NCBI RefSeq assembly: GCF_022539505.1
Contig: NC_061514.1
Coordinates: forward strand, 331,187,090 to 331,251,089
Reading direction: 5' to 3'
Length of the DNA: 64,000 nt
Source: Lolium rigidum
Taxonomy: Eukaryota; Streptophyta; Magnoliopsida; Poales; Poaceae
Made by a program: the position numbers and the translations under genes. Positions 22,708 to 34,659 of the stretch are shown piece by piece. Every line of letters starts with the position of its first letter. The first letter of the stretch is position 1. Under the pieces are notes generated by a model. It worked only from the letters and a program-made list of their open reading frames with translations, had not been told where the DNA came from and searched no databases.

Positions 22708-24432
22708 TGATGTCTACGGGTGCTTCTATTCTTGTAGACAGTGTTGGGCCTCCAAGAGCAGAGGTTTGTAGAACAGCAGACAAGTTTCCCTTAAGTGGAT
22801 TACCCAAGGTTTATCAAACTCGGGGAGGAAGAGGTCAAAGATATCCCTCTCATGCAACCACTGCAACCACAAAGCAAGAAGTCTCTTGTGTCCCCAACAC
22901 ACCTAATAGGTGCACTAGTTCGGCGAAGAGATAGTGAAATACAAGTGGTATGAATGAATATGAGCAGTAGTACGGCGCCAGAAAACAGCTTGCTGGCGTG
23001 CAGTTGATGATAGTAATATGGTAGGAAGTAAACATGCAGCAGTAACGCAGTAAAACAGTAAACAAGCAGTGATAGCAGTATTTAAGAACAAGGCCTAGGG
23101 ATTAGACTTTCACTAGTGGACACTCTCAACATTGATCACATAACAGAATAGATAAATGCATACTCTACACTCTTGTTGGATGATGAACACATTGCGTAGG
23201 ATTACACGAACCCTCAATGCTCGGAGTTAACAAGCTCCACAATTCAATGTTCATATTTAAGTAACCTTAGAGTGTAAGATAGATCAATACGACTAAACCA
23301 AGTACTAACGTAGCATGCACACTTGTCACCTTCATGCTTATGTAGGAGGAATAATACACATCAATACTATCATAGCAATAGTTAACTTCGCAATCTACAA
23401 GAGATCATGATCATAGCATAAACCAAGTACTAACACGGATGCACACACCTGTCACCATTACATCGTGTAGGAGGAATAAAACTACTTTAATAACTTCACT
23501 AGAGTAGCACATAGATAAATTGTGATACAAAACACATTGCAATCATAAAGAGATATAAATAAGCACTTCACTATGCCATTCATAACAGTGAATAAGTATT
23601 CTATGAAATATAGCCTAAGAGACCCACACGGTGCACACCACTGTCACCTTTACACACGTGGGACAAGGAGTCTCCGGAGATCACATAAGTAAAACTCACT
23701 TGACTAGCATAATGACATCTAGATTACAAGCATCATCATATGAATCTCAATCATGTAAGGCAGCTCATGAGATTATTGTATTGAAGTACATAGGAGAGAG
23801 ATGAACCACATAGCTACCGGTACAACCCCGAGCCTCGATGGAGAACTACTCCCTCTTCATGGGAGCAGCAGCGGTGATGAAGATGGCGGTGGAGATGGCA
23901 GCGGTGTCGATGGAGAAGCCTTCCGGGGGCACTTCCCCGTCCGGCAGGGTGCCGGAACAGAGACTCCTGTCCCCCAGATCTTGGCTTCGCGATGGCGGCG
24001 GCTCTGGAAGGTTTCGCGTACCGTGGCTTCTTCCGTCGGGGTTTTTAGGTCAGGGCCTTTAAATAGGCGAAAGGGGAGCCTCGGAGGGGCTCGGGGCCAC
24101 CACACCATAGGGCGGCGCGGCCCCCCTGCGGCCGCGCCGGGGTGTGGTGTGGGGCCCCCGGGGCTTCCCTCCGGCGGCTCTCGGGTGTTCCGGATGGTTC
24201 CGGGAAAAATAGGAACCCGGGCGTTGATTTCGTCCGATTCCGAGAATATTTCGTTACTAGGATTTCTGAAACCAAAAACAGCAGAAAATAGGAACTGGCA
24301 CTTCGGCATCTTGTTAATAGGTTAGTTCTAGAAAATGCACGAATATGACATATAATGTGCATAAAACATGTAGGTATCATCAATAAAGTAGCATGGAACA
24401 TAAGAAATTATCGATACGTTGGAGACGTATCA
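22708..24432 (-). repeat. Inner element 5' LTR
   Basis: Intact TG...CA LTR of 1725 bp in minus orientation, followed on the right by the CTCAT duplication. Confidence 0.92.
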
Positions 24433-24437
24433 CTCAT

Positions 24438-24982
24438 CACTCCGGAGGCGATCATGGCGATGAAGAGTCCTCCGGGAGATGAATCCCCTCTCCGGCAGGG
24501 TGCCGGAGGCGATCTCCTGAATCCCCCGAGATGGGATTCGCGGCGGCGGCGGCTCTGGAAGGTTTTCCGTATCGTGGCTCTCGGTGCGGGGGTTTCGCGA
24601 CGGAGGCTATAAGTAGGCGGAAGGGCAGGTCAAGAGGCGGCACGAGGGGCCCGAGGGCGAGGCCGCGCGGCCGGGGCCCGGGCCGCGCCGCCCGTCACCT
24701 GGCCACCTCGTGGCCCCACTTCGACTCCCCTTCGGTCTTCTGGAAGCTCCGTGCAAAAATAGGACCCTGGGCGGTGATTTCGTCCAATTCCGAGAATATT
24801 TCCTTACTAGGATTTCTGAAACCAAAAACAGCAGAAAACATCAACTGGCTTTTCGGCATCTTGTTAATAGGTTAGTTCCAGAAAATGCGTAAATACGACA
24901 TATAATGTGCATAAAACATGTAGGTATCATCAATAAAGTAGCATGGAACATAAGAAATTATCGATACGTTGGAGACGTATCA
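24438..24982 (-). repeat. 3' LTR of the outer Athila-like element, second segment
   Basis: Continues the LTR interrupted at 17536 and matches 30981-31525. It ends in CA next to GCATCCCCAAGCTTAG, the complement of the polypurine tract. Confidence 0.92.
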
Positions 24983-27556
24983 GCATCCCCAAGCTTAGTT
25001 CCGCTCGTCCCGAGCGAGTAAAACGATAACAAAGATAATTTCTGAAGTGACATGCCATCATAATCTTGATCATACTATTTGTAAACATATGTAATGAATG
25101 CAGCGATCAAAACAATGATAATGACATGAGTAAACAAGCTGAATCATAAAGCAAAGACTTTTCATGAATAGTACTTCAAGACAAGCATCAATAAGTCTTG
25201 CATAAGAGTTAACTCATAAAGCAATAAATCAAAGTAAAGGTATTGAAGCAACACAAAGGAAGATTAAGTTTCAGCGGTTGCTTTCAACTTATAACATGTA
25301 TATCTCATGGATATTGTCAACATAAAGTAATATAACAAGTGCAATATGCAAGTATGTAGGAATCAATGCACAGTTCACACAAGTGTTTGCTTCTTAAGGT
25401 GGAGGGAGATAGGTAAACCGACTCAACAATAAAAGTAAAAGAATGGTCCTTCAAAGAGGAAAGCATTGATTGCTCGTATTTGTGCTAGAGCTTTTATTTT
25501 GAAAACATGAAACAATTTTGTCAACGGTAGTAATAAAGCATATGAGTTATGTAAATTATATCTTACAAGTTGCAAGCCTCATGCATAGTATACTAATAGT
25601 GCCCGCACCTTGTCCTACTTAGCTTGGACTACCGGATCTTTGCAATGCCATGTTTCAACCAAGTGTCACAAAGGGTACCTCCATGCCGCCTGTACAAAGG
25701 TCTAAGGAGAAAGCTCGCATTTTGGATTTCTCGCTTTTGATTATTCTCAACTTAGACATCCATACCGGGACAACATGGACAACGAGATAATGGACTCCTC
25801 TTAAATGCATAAGCATGTAGCAACAATTATTATTCTCATATGAGATTGAGGATATATGTCCAAAACTGAAACTTCAACCATGATTCATGGCTTTAGTTAG
25901 CGGCCCAATGTTCTTCTCTAACAATTTGCATGCTCCAATCATTAAGGTGATAGATCCTTCGGTACAAGACGGACATGCATAGCAACTCACATGATATTCA
26001 ACAATAGTTGATGGCGTTCCCCAGAAGCATGGTTATCGCACAACAAGCAACTTAATAAAAGATAAAGTGCATAAGTACATATTCAATACTACGATAGTTT
26101 TTAAGGCTATTTTGTCCCATGAGCTATATATTGCAAAGGTAAATGATGGAATTTTAAAGGTAGCACTCAAGCAATTTACTTTGGAATGGCGGATAAATAC
26201 CATGTAGTAGGTAGGTATAGTGGACACAAATGGCATAGTAGTTGGCTCAAGGATTTTGGATGCATGAGAAGTATTCCCTCTCGATACAAGGTTTAGGCTA
26301 GCAAGGTTATTTGAAGCAAACTCAAGGATGAACCGGTGCAGCAAAACTTACATAAAAGACATATTGTAAACATTATAAGACTCTACACCGTCTTCCTTGT
26401 TGTTCAAAACTCAATACTAGATATTATCTAGACCTTAGAGAGACCAAATATGCAAATCAAATTTTAGCAAGCTCTATGTATTTCTTCATTAATGGGTGCA
26501 AAGCATATGATGCAAGAGCTTAAACATGAGCACAACAATTGCCAAGTATCACATTATCCAAGACATTTTAGAATTACTACATGTAGCATTTTCCAATTCC
26601 AACCATATAACAATTTAACGAAGAAGAAACTTCGCCTTGAACATTATGAGTAAAGCCTAAGGACATATTTGTCCATATGCAACAGCGGAGCGTGTCTCTC
26701 TCCCACAAGGTGAATGCTAGGATCCATTTTATTCAAACAAAAACAAAAACAAAACAAACCGACGCTCCAAATAAAGAACACAAGATGTGACTGAATAAAA
26801 ATATAGTTTCAGGGGAGGAACCTGATGATGTTGTCGATGAATAAGGGGATGCCTTGGGCATCCCCAAGCTTAGACGCTTGAGTCTTCTTAAAATATGCAG
26901 GGGTGAACCACGGGGGCATCCCCAAGCTTAGAGCTTTCACTCCTCTTGATCATAGTATATCATACTCCTCTCTTGACCCTTGAAAACTTCCTTCACACCA
27001 AACTTCAAGCAAACTCATTAGAGGGTTAGTGCACAATTAATAATTCACACATTCAGAGGTGACACAAACATTCTTTTCACTTCTGGACATTGCATCAAGC
27101 TACTGGACATTAATGGATCAAAGAAATTCATCCAACATAGCAAAAGAGGCAATGCGAAATAAAAGGCAGAATCTGTCAAAAACAGAACAGTCCGTAAAGA
27201 CGAATTTTAAAATGTCACCAGACTTGCTCAAATGGAAAAACTCACAACTAATGAAAGTTGCGTACATATCTGGGGATCACGCTCGTAAATTGGCAGATTT
27301 TTTAGAATTTTCTACAGAGACTTGTGCCAGAATTCGTGACAGACAGCAATGCTGTTTCTGCGCAGCGATCCCAAATATAACATCAACTATAACATAGAAA
27401 CTTTACTTGGCACAAAAACATGATAAGGAGAGGTTGCTACAGTAGTAAACAACTTCCAAGACTCAAATATAAAACAAAGTACTGTAGTAAAAACATGGGT
27501 TGTCTCCCATAAGCGCTTTTCTTTAACGCCTTTCAGCTAGGCGCAAAAAGTGCAAA
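24983..27556 (-). other. Non-coding internal 3' region of the outer element (where pol is absent)
   Basis: These 2.6 kb separate the protease from the 3' LTR and show no RT, RNase H or integrase motif in any frame. The polypurine-like CTAAGCTTGGGGATGC motif occurs beside the LTR and twice more near 26860-26930. A perfect hairpin is at 26845-26865. Confidence 0.75.
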
Positions 27557-28699
27557 TCAAGTAACATCGAGAGTAGAAGCATCAACATCATAACTTGTTC
27601 TAATAATAGAATCAAAAGGCAACTTCATTCTCTTTCTAGGGAAGTGTTCCATACCTTTCTTGAGAGGAAATTGATATTTAATATTACCTTCCCTCATATC
27701 AATAACAACACCAACAGTTCGAAGAAAAGGTCTTCCCAACACAATAGGACAAGATGCATTGCATTCGATATCCAAAACAACAAAATCAACGGGGACAAGG
27801 TTATTGTTAACCGTAATGTGCACATTATCAATCCTCCCCAAAGGTTTCTTTTTAACATTATCGGCAAGATTAACATCCAAATAACAATTCTTCAATGGTG
27901 GCAAGTCAAGCATATCATAAATCTTTTTAGACATAACGGAAATACTTGCACCAAGATCACATAAAGCATTACATTCAAAGTCATTGAATTTCATTTTAAT
28001 GATGGGCTCCCAACCATCTTCTAACTTTCTAGGAATAGAAGTTTCAAGTTTTAGTTTCTCTTCTCTAGCTTTTATGAGAGCATTTGTAATATGTTTTGTA
28101 AAGGCTAAATTTATAGCACTAGCATTAGGACTTTTAGCAAGTTTTTGTAAGAACTTTATAACTTCAGAGATGTGGCAATCATCAAAATCTAAATCATTAT
28201 GAGCTACAGCAATGGGATCATTGTTCCCAAGGTTGGAAAAAATTTCAGCAGTTTTATCACAAGCAGTTTCAGCAGTTTTAGCAATTTCAGGCAGTTTTGT
28301 ACGCTTTGCACTAGGAGTAGAAACATTGCCAACACCAATTATCTTATCATTGATAGTAGGAGGTGCAGCAACATGTGAATCATTATCATTACTAATGGTG
28401 GTAATAGTCCAAACTTTAGCTACATTATTCTCTTTAGCTAGTTTTTCATTTTCTTCTCTATCCCACCTAGCACGCAATTCAGCCATTAATCTTATATTCT
28501 CATTAATTCTAACTTGGATGGCATTTGCTGTAGTAGTAATCTTATTATCAATATCATTATTGGGCATAACTTTCAATTTTAAAAGATTAACATCAGAGGC
28601 AAGTCTATCAACTCTAGAAGCAATAATATCAATTTTATCAAGCTTTTCCTCAACAGATTTGTTAAAAGCAGTTTGTGTACTAATAAATTCTTTAAGCAT
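27557..28699 (-). pseudogene. Gag C-terminus and aspartic protease of the outer element
   Basis: A 380-codon frame. The first part is charged and helical, with no zinc knuckle seen. The second half is a retroviral-type aspartic protease with ALCDLGASISVM (the DLGAS active-site form usual in Athila-type elements) and a downstream CPIVLGRPFLRT flap/ILG-like motif. It continues from the gag frame at 28773 with frame changes near 28700-28790, so gag-pro is not translatable as one protein in this copy. The frame ends at 27557, and no polymerase follows. Confidence 0.8.
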
Positions 28700-28772
28700 A
28701 GCTTCAAGACCAGAGGGTACACTCCTATTATTGTTGTAAGAATTCCCATAATAATTACCATAACCATTACCA

Positions 28773-29669
28773 TTAGCGAAGGATATGGCCTATAGTTATT
28801 ACCGAGTTGTTCCTATAAGCATTGTTGTTGAAATTATTATTTTTAATGAAATTCACATCAACATTTTCTTCTTGAGCAACCAATGAAGCTAAAGGAACAT
28901 TATTTGGATCAACATTAGATCTACCATTCACAAGCATAGACATAATCACATCAATCTTATCACTCAAGGAAGAGGTTTCTTCAACAAAATTTACCTTCTT
29001 ACCTTGTGGAGCTCTTTCCGTGTGCCATTCAGAGTAATTTATCATCATATCATCAAGAAGTTTTGTAGCCGCCCCCAAAGTGATGGACATAAAGGTACCT
29101 CCAGCAGCTGAATCCAATAAATTTTGCGAAGAAAAATTTAGTCCTGCATAGAAGGTTTGGATGATCATCCAAGTAGTCAGTCCATGGGTTGGGCAATTCT
29201 TTACCAAAGTTTTCATTCTCTCCCATGCTTGAGCAACATGTTCAGTATCTAATTGCTTAAAATTCATTATGCTACTTCTCAAAGATATAATTTTAGCGGG
29301 AGGATAATATCTACTAATAAAAGCATCCTTACATTTAGTCCATGAATCAATACTATTCTTAGGCAAAGATAGCAACCAATCTTTAGCTCTTCCTCTTAAT
29401 GAGAAAGGAAACACTTTCAATTTAATAATATCACCATCTACATCCTTATACTTTTGCATTTCACAAAGTTCAACAAAATTATTAAGATGGGCAGCAGCAT
29501 CATCAGAACTAACACCAGAAAATTGATCTCTCATAACCAAGTTCAGTAAAGCAGGTTTAATTTCAAAGAATTCTGCTGTAGTAGCAGGTGGAGCAATAGG
29601 TGTGCATAGGAAATCATTATTATTTGCGTTTGTGAAGTCACACAACTTAGTATTTTCAGGGGTATTCAT
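28773..29669 (-). pseudogene. Gag (retrotransposon capsid-type) of the outer element
   Basis: The frame opens MNTPENTKLCDFTNANNNDF and contains the Retrotrans_gag core: AAAHLNNFVELCEMQKY, LRGRAKDWLLSLP, SWTKCKDAFISRYYPP and FYAGLNFSSQNLLDSAAGG. It loses its frame near 28785 in an Asn-rich linker before the protease region. Gag would form the particle that packages the element RNA. The good conservation suggests a fairly recent insertion. Confidence 0.85.
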
Positions 29670-29881
29670 TTTAGCAACAGTAAATAAAGCAAACTAGATG
29701 AAGTAAATGCAAGTAACTAAATTTTTTTGTGTTTTTGATATAGAGAGCAAGACAGTAAATAAAGTAAAACTAGCAACTAATTTTTTTGTGTTTTGTTTAG
29801 GTGCAGCAAACAAAGTAGTAAATAAAATAAAGCAAGACAAAAACAAAGTAAAGAGATTGAGAAGTGGAGACTCCCCTTGCG

Positions 29882-29924
29882 AGCGTGTCTTGATCTCCCC
29901 GGCAACGGCGCTCGAAAAAGAGCT
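29882..29924 (-). other. Primer-binding site region of the outer element
   Basis: The minus strand beyond the 5' LTR reads AGCTCTTTTTC and then GAGCGCCGTTGCCGGGGAG, again the tRNA-Asp type, with one or two substitutions relative to the inner element. Confidence 0.7.
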
Positions 29925-31525
29925 TGATGGCGTGTAACTCACACGTTCGTTGGGAACCCCAAGAGGAAGGTATGATGCGCACGGTAGCAAGTTTTCCCTC
30001 GGAAAGAAACCAAGGTTTAATCGAACCAGGAGGAGCCAAGAAGCACGTTGAAGGTTGATGGTGGCGAAATGTGATGCGGCGCAACAACGAGGATTCCGGC
30101 GCCAACGTGGAACCTGCACAACACAACCCAAGTACTTTGCCCCAACGAAAGCAGCTGAGGTTGTCAATCTCACCGGCTTGCTCGTAACAAAGGATTAACC
30201 GTATTGTGTGGAAGATGATTGTTTGCAAGAAAACGAGTAAAACAAGTATTGCGAGTAGATTGTATGCGATGTAAAGAATAGGACCGGGGTCCACAGTTCA
30301 CTAGAGGTGTCTCTCCCATAAGATAAAGCATGTTGGGTGAACAAATTACAGATCGGGCAATTGACAAATAGAGAAGGGCATAACAATGCATATACATGAT
30401 ATGATAAATATAGTGAGATTTAATCCGGGCATTACGACAAAGTACATAGACCGCCATCCAACCGCATCTATGCCTAAAAAGTCCACCTTCGAGTTATCAT
30501 CCGAACCCCATTCGGTATTAAGTTGCAAAGCAACAGACAATTGCATTAAGTATGGTGCGTAATGTAATCGACAACTACATCCTTAGACATAGAATCAATG
30601 TTTTATCCCTAGTGGCAACAGCACATCACAACCTTAGAACTTTCTGTCACTGTCCCCGGTGTCAATGAAGGCATGAACCCACTATCGAGCATAAATACTC
30701 CCTCTTGGAGTTAAGAGTAAAAACTTGGCCAGAGCCTCTACTAATAACGGAGAGCATGCAAGATCATAAACAACACATAAACAATAGATTGATAATCACC
30801 ATAACATAGTATTCTCTATCCATCGGATCCCGACAAACACAACATATAGTATTACGGATAGATGATCTTGATCATGTTAGGCAGCTCACAAGATCCAACA
30901 ATGAAGCACAATTAGGAGAAGACGACCATCTAGCTACCGCTATGGACCCATAGTCCAGGGGTGAACTACTCACTCATCACTCCGGAGGCGATCATGGCGA
31001 TGAAGAGTCCTCCGGGAGATGAATCCCCTCTCCGGCGGGGTGCCGGAGGCGATCTCCTGAATCCCCGAGATGGGATTCGCGGCGGCGGCGTCTCCGGAAG
31101 GTTTTCCGTATCGTGGCTCTCGGTATCGGGGGTTTCGCGACGGAGGCTATAAGTAGGCGGAAGGGCAGGTCAAGAGGCGGCACGAGGGGCCCGAGGGGCA
31201 GGGCCGCGCGGCCGGGGCCTCGGGCCGCGCCGCCTGTCACCCGGCCACCTCGTGGCCCCACTTCGACTCCCCTTCGGTCTTCCGGAAGCTCCGTGCAAAA
31301 ATAGGACCCCGGGCGGTGATTTCGTCCAATTCCGAGAATATTTCCTTACTAGGATTTCGAAACCAAAAACAGCAGAAAACAACAGAATCGGCTCTTCGGC
31401 ATCTTGTTAATAGGTTAGTTCCAGAAAATGCGTAAATACGACATATAATGTGCATAAAACATGTAGGTATCATCAATAAAGTAGCATGGAACATAAGAAA
31501 TTATCGATACGTTGGAGACGTATCA
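29925..31525 (-). repeat. 5' LTR of the outer Athila-like element
   Basis: Complete 1601-bp LTR. The left LTR matches it when its two pieces are joined. The same family is present as a solo LTR at 43860-45395 on the opposite strand. Confidence 0.93.
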
Positions 31526-31530
31526 GCTTC

Positions 31531-31810
31531 TCAAAGCGATACGGATTCACTGTCCTCCATTCCTGCCACTCAAGGCGGTTTGCAGCCCCAACATTGATGG
31601 TTGGCACTTCCTCATCATCCTCGTGGGCAACATGCTTATCCTTGTGCTTGGTAGCAACAGACTTGGTTCTACCCCCAACTGAGCTGCCACCGTCAGTACC
31701 CTGCTGAGCTGGAGGGGGAACGCGGCTACTAGAACGGCGAGGAGGATTAGTCCTTCCTCTCTTGGAAGCATTGCCACGTGTCTCACCACTCCAACTACCT
31801 TTATGTCCAC
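31531..31810 (-). pseudogene. Copia post-pol ORF, 5' part
   Basis: The minus strand carries a frame with [20 protein letters not shown], a Ser/Gln/Gly-rich stretch, [12 protein letters not shown] and then [16 protein letters not shown]. It is cut there by the GCTTC target site and resumes at 16481. It is fused out of frame to the RT domain at about 31811, where the RNase H region is missing. Confidence 0.6.
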
Positions 31811-33070
31811 ATCCTTCTCACCGTCACATGAGCCAAGTTGCCCCTTTACGGGCATGGGTGTCTTCATTGGGTTTGCATTGGTCATGTTGAACTTCTTGAG
31901 CATGTCCTTCACATACTTTTCTTGAGAGATGAAGGTGCCTTTTGCAAGTTGCCTCACTTGGAAGCCTAGGAAGAACTTCAACTCCCCCATCATGGACATC
32001 TCAAATTTCCTAGTCATCAATTGCTCAAAAGTTTTATTATGATTGGGGTTAGTTCCACCAAATATAATATCATCAACATATATTTGACATATAAACAAGC
32101 CACCCCCTTTAACCCGCTTGGTGAAAAGGGTGGAATCGACCGTACCCATGCAAAACCCATCTTGTAGTAGAAAATCCCTAAGGAACTCATACCAAGCACG
32201 TGGAGCTTGCTTGAGACCGTAGAGTGCCTTATGGAGTAAATACACATGGTTGGGTCGGCATGGGTCTTCGAAACCCGGGGGTTGAGCTACATATGCGGTT
32301 TCTTTTAGAGGACCATTCAAAAATGCACTTTTCACATCCATTTGGTATAGTTTGAAATTGTGGAAAGATGCAAATGCAAGCAAAAGACGAATAGCTTCAA
32401 GACGGGCTACCGGCGCAAAGGTATCCTCAAAGTCCATACCTTCTATTTGGGCAAACCCTTGCGCCACTAACCTTGCTTTATTTCTAATGACAATGCCATC
32501 CTCATCTTGCTTGTTCTTGAACACCCATTTGGTCCCAATGACATTGATGCGATGATCCTTGGGTCTCTCAACTAGAGACCATACTTCATTGCGGGTGAAA
32601 CACTCCAATTCTTCTTGCATGGCAATGACCCAATCCGGATCAACCAAGGCTTCATGTACCTTGAGTGGCTCAAAACTAGAAACAAACGCATGATGTTGAC
32701 AATAAGTCATAAGTAATGCATGGTGTCTACGAGTTACCACTCCTTTTGAGATGCTACCGAGGACAAGATCTACTTCCATGTCACTTGCCCTTGTAGCCGC
32801 CTTGATCTTCCGAATGGTTCCTTCATGAACAATGAATTCATCTCTTGCTAATACTTGATCATGAGGTACAACTTGAGCTTGAACATGAGTTGAAGATGTA
32901 TCTTGATCATCATCATGGTCTTGCTCAGTGGGTTGAGGGCTTTCTTCTTGTTCTTCGGGATGTGGCTCATCTTGAGTGGAGGATGCATCTTGGGTTGCAC
33001 TTGATGGTTCAACTTGAGTTGAGCTAGGCTCAACTTGAGGTGAGCTTGATACTTCTATTCCATCACCTTG
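31811..33070 (-). pseudogene. Copia reverse transcriptase (RVT_2) lacking RNase H
   Basis: The domain contains [39 protein letters not shown], the palm motif [26 protein letters not shown] and the catalytic YVDDIIFGG. The N-terminal linker is rich in Gln, Glu, Ser and Thr. The frame reaches [18 protein letters not shown], where the next residues should be the connection and RNase H domain. Instead it runs straight into the post-pol ORF in another frame. This marks a deletion that would disable replication of this copy. Confidence 0.88.
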
Positions 33071-33075
33071 ATCAT

Positions 33076-33473
33076 TGACGAGGGATCGCCTCGGCAATGC
33101 CTACGTATTGTAGACTTGGGTTTCGGGAGAGAGCGACGATGGAGATTCCGGGAGCGAGATTAGGCACACGACGTACCCAGCTTCGGGTCCCCTCGGTGGA
33201 GGATCCCTACGTGCCGCTAGCAATCTAGTATATGATCATAGATGTGTTTACGGGTGTGCCGCCGTAGGCGGAGCTATGTTGTCTATATTCTGTCTATCCG
33301 TTGGCCTCCTCTCTATCGGGTGCCCTGACTAGCTTTATATATGCAACCAGCCTAGGGTTTTACAAGAGTCCTAGTCGACTACTTCTTCGGATTGCTTTGT
33401 TGGGCCTTCTCCATATTGGGCGAGCCGATCCAGGTATACCAATAATGGGTACCCGAAGGGTATACCCATGTCA
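33076..33473 (-). repeat. 3' LTR of the 5.0-kb element
   Basis: 398 bp, TG...CA, nearly identical to 37708-38105. Confidence 0.93.
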
Positions 33474-33574
33474 GTAGCCCCCGAGTGTCTAGGGAAGTCG
33501 AAGACTTGCGTAGAGACTCCAAGCATAATCATCTTCAAAGGCGAGGTCCATGTCGTAGATGATGTCTCGAAATT

Positions 33575-34020
33575 ATTTGCTATCGGGTGCGCGGCAGCGC
33601 TCCCGATGGGAGTAGCCCCCGAGTCTATGGGCAAGTGCTCGCACTTGGGCATAGACTCAAGTTGTACTACTCGATGAAGAACTTACATATATTTCTGGAG
33701 GACTTGATGAAATCCATGGGCTCCCGATGGGAGTAGGCTCCACTCGAATCGTAGAATCGAGTTGAGTCTACAAAGCTTGATTGTCGTAGATGCTGTCGAA
33801 GTTATTTTCCTATCGGGTGCGCGACCAGCGCTCCCGATGGGAATAGCCCCCGAGGCTACAGCCAAGTGTTTGCACTTGGGTGTAGGCTCAACTTGCTTTT
33901 AATCGACTCCACAATTTTTCCTCTTTCTTGTATCTTATTGAGAGGGTGAACAATACTCTCGATAAGAGTAGCCCCCAAGCCTATGGGTAGGTGCTTGCAC
34001 CTAGGCATAGGCTCAAGTTG
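33575..34020. repeat. Three covarying hairpins after GTAGCCCCC
   Basis: Stem pairs are 33621-33637/33642-33658, 33852-33868/33873-33889 and 33977-33993/33998-34014, each with a 4-base loop. Each follows an AGCCCCC run. The stem sequences differ between copies in a paired way, for example CAAGTG/CACTTG in the first and TAGGTG/CACCTA in the third. A fourth related hairpin is at 35572-35609. Confidence 0.7.
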
Positions 34021-34643
34021 TACTACTCGATAAAGAACTTTACTATATTTCTAGATGCAGACCCTCTTTTTATCAACTCCAAGCCATTGCTATCTATATC
34101 TATATTGTACAGGGATAATGGTAGTTGGGGCTAGTTCATCTGACGGATCAGGTACTAGTTAACTGCTCTAGTGGCAATCCGCAAAAACCTACTTCAAGAT
34201 CACGTCCCTGGACATGATCTTGGGATACTGGTGTTAACTTCGACAGGTGCCGCTTAAGGTCTTACCATTCTGTCGAGTCCCAGTCATATTTTATCGGGTA
34301 CCTAACGCGTCCGTTGGGATTTTTCTTCGTATCTGTTGATACGGAAAAAAGTAGCAAACCGACGTCAGAGACGGTGCCACGCCGCTCGAAACGGATCCGG
34401 GGTCTTACCTTCGCAGAGTTTTGCGGCATTCAGAGATTATGCGCGACTTTTAGCGCTCTGAGAATATATTGTCGAGTGCCTTGTTCGGCTGATGCAGTGA
34501 CCCATTTTGCGGGCTCTTCTATATTTTTCTCGGGTGTGATGAGACAGCCAAATATATTGCGTTGTTCTATATTGTCGGGTACATCACCGATGCTCTTGCT
34601 CAGAAAAATATGACGAGTCAATGGACCAGAAGATTTGTCCACC

Positions 34644-34658
34644 TTTTTTTTTTTTTTT
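34644..34658. repeat. T homopolymer
   Basis: About 15 T residues, immediately left of the 25-bp array. Confidence 0.9.
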
Positions 34659-34659
34659 G

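Larger units (their letters stand above)
17537..24432 (-). mobile_element. Inner pol-less LTR element nested in an LTR
   Basis: A 6.9-kb element with LTRs 17537-19256 and 22708-24432 and a perfect CTCAT duplication (17532-17536 and 24433-24437). The left LTR has lost its terminal CA (CG is seen). The primer site next to the right LTR is GGCGCCGTTGCCGGGGAGG on the minus strand (tRNA-Asp type). Its internal 3' half (19257-21830) is clearly related to 24983-27560 of the host element, but gag and protease are absent. The only sizeable ORF is the unrecognised one at 21833-22543. It is non-autonomous. Confidence 0.92.
16482..31525 (-). mobile_element. Athila-like Gypsy element with gag and protease but no pol, carrying a nested relative
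   Basis: The ends are TG...CA with a perfect GCTTC duplication (16477-16481 and 31526-31530). The right (5') LTR is 29925-31525. The left (3') LTR is 16482-17536 plus 24438-24982, split by another element. A tRNA-Asp-type primer site (GCGCCGTTGCCGGGGAG on the minus strand) follows the 5' LTR after a short spacer. Gag and protease are present, but no reverse transcriptase, RNase H or integrase is found between 24983 and 27556. It must therefore have moved using proteins from another element. The element interrupts the Copia post-pol ORF. Confidence 0.92.

Noticed and set aside
27940..28740. Plus-strand frame of 175 codons (28212-28739) rich in Leu and Ser
   Set aside because: It is the exact antisense of the gag-protease frame.
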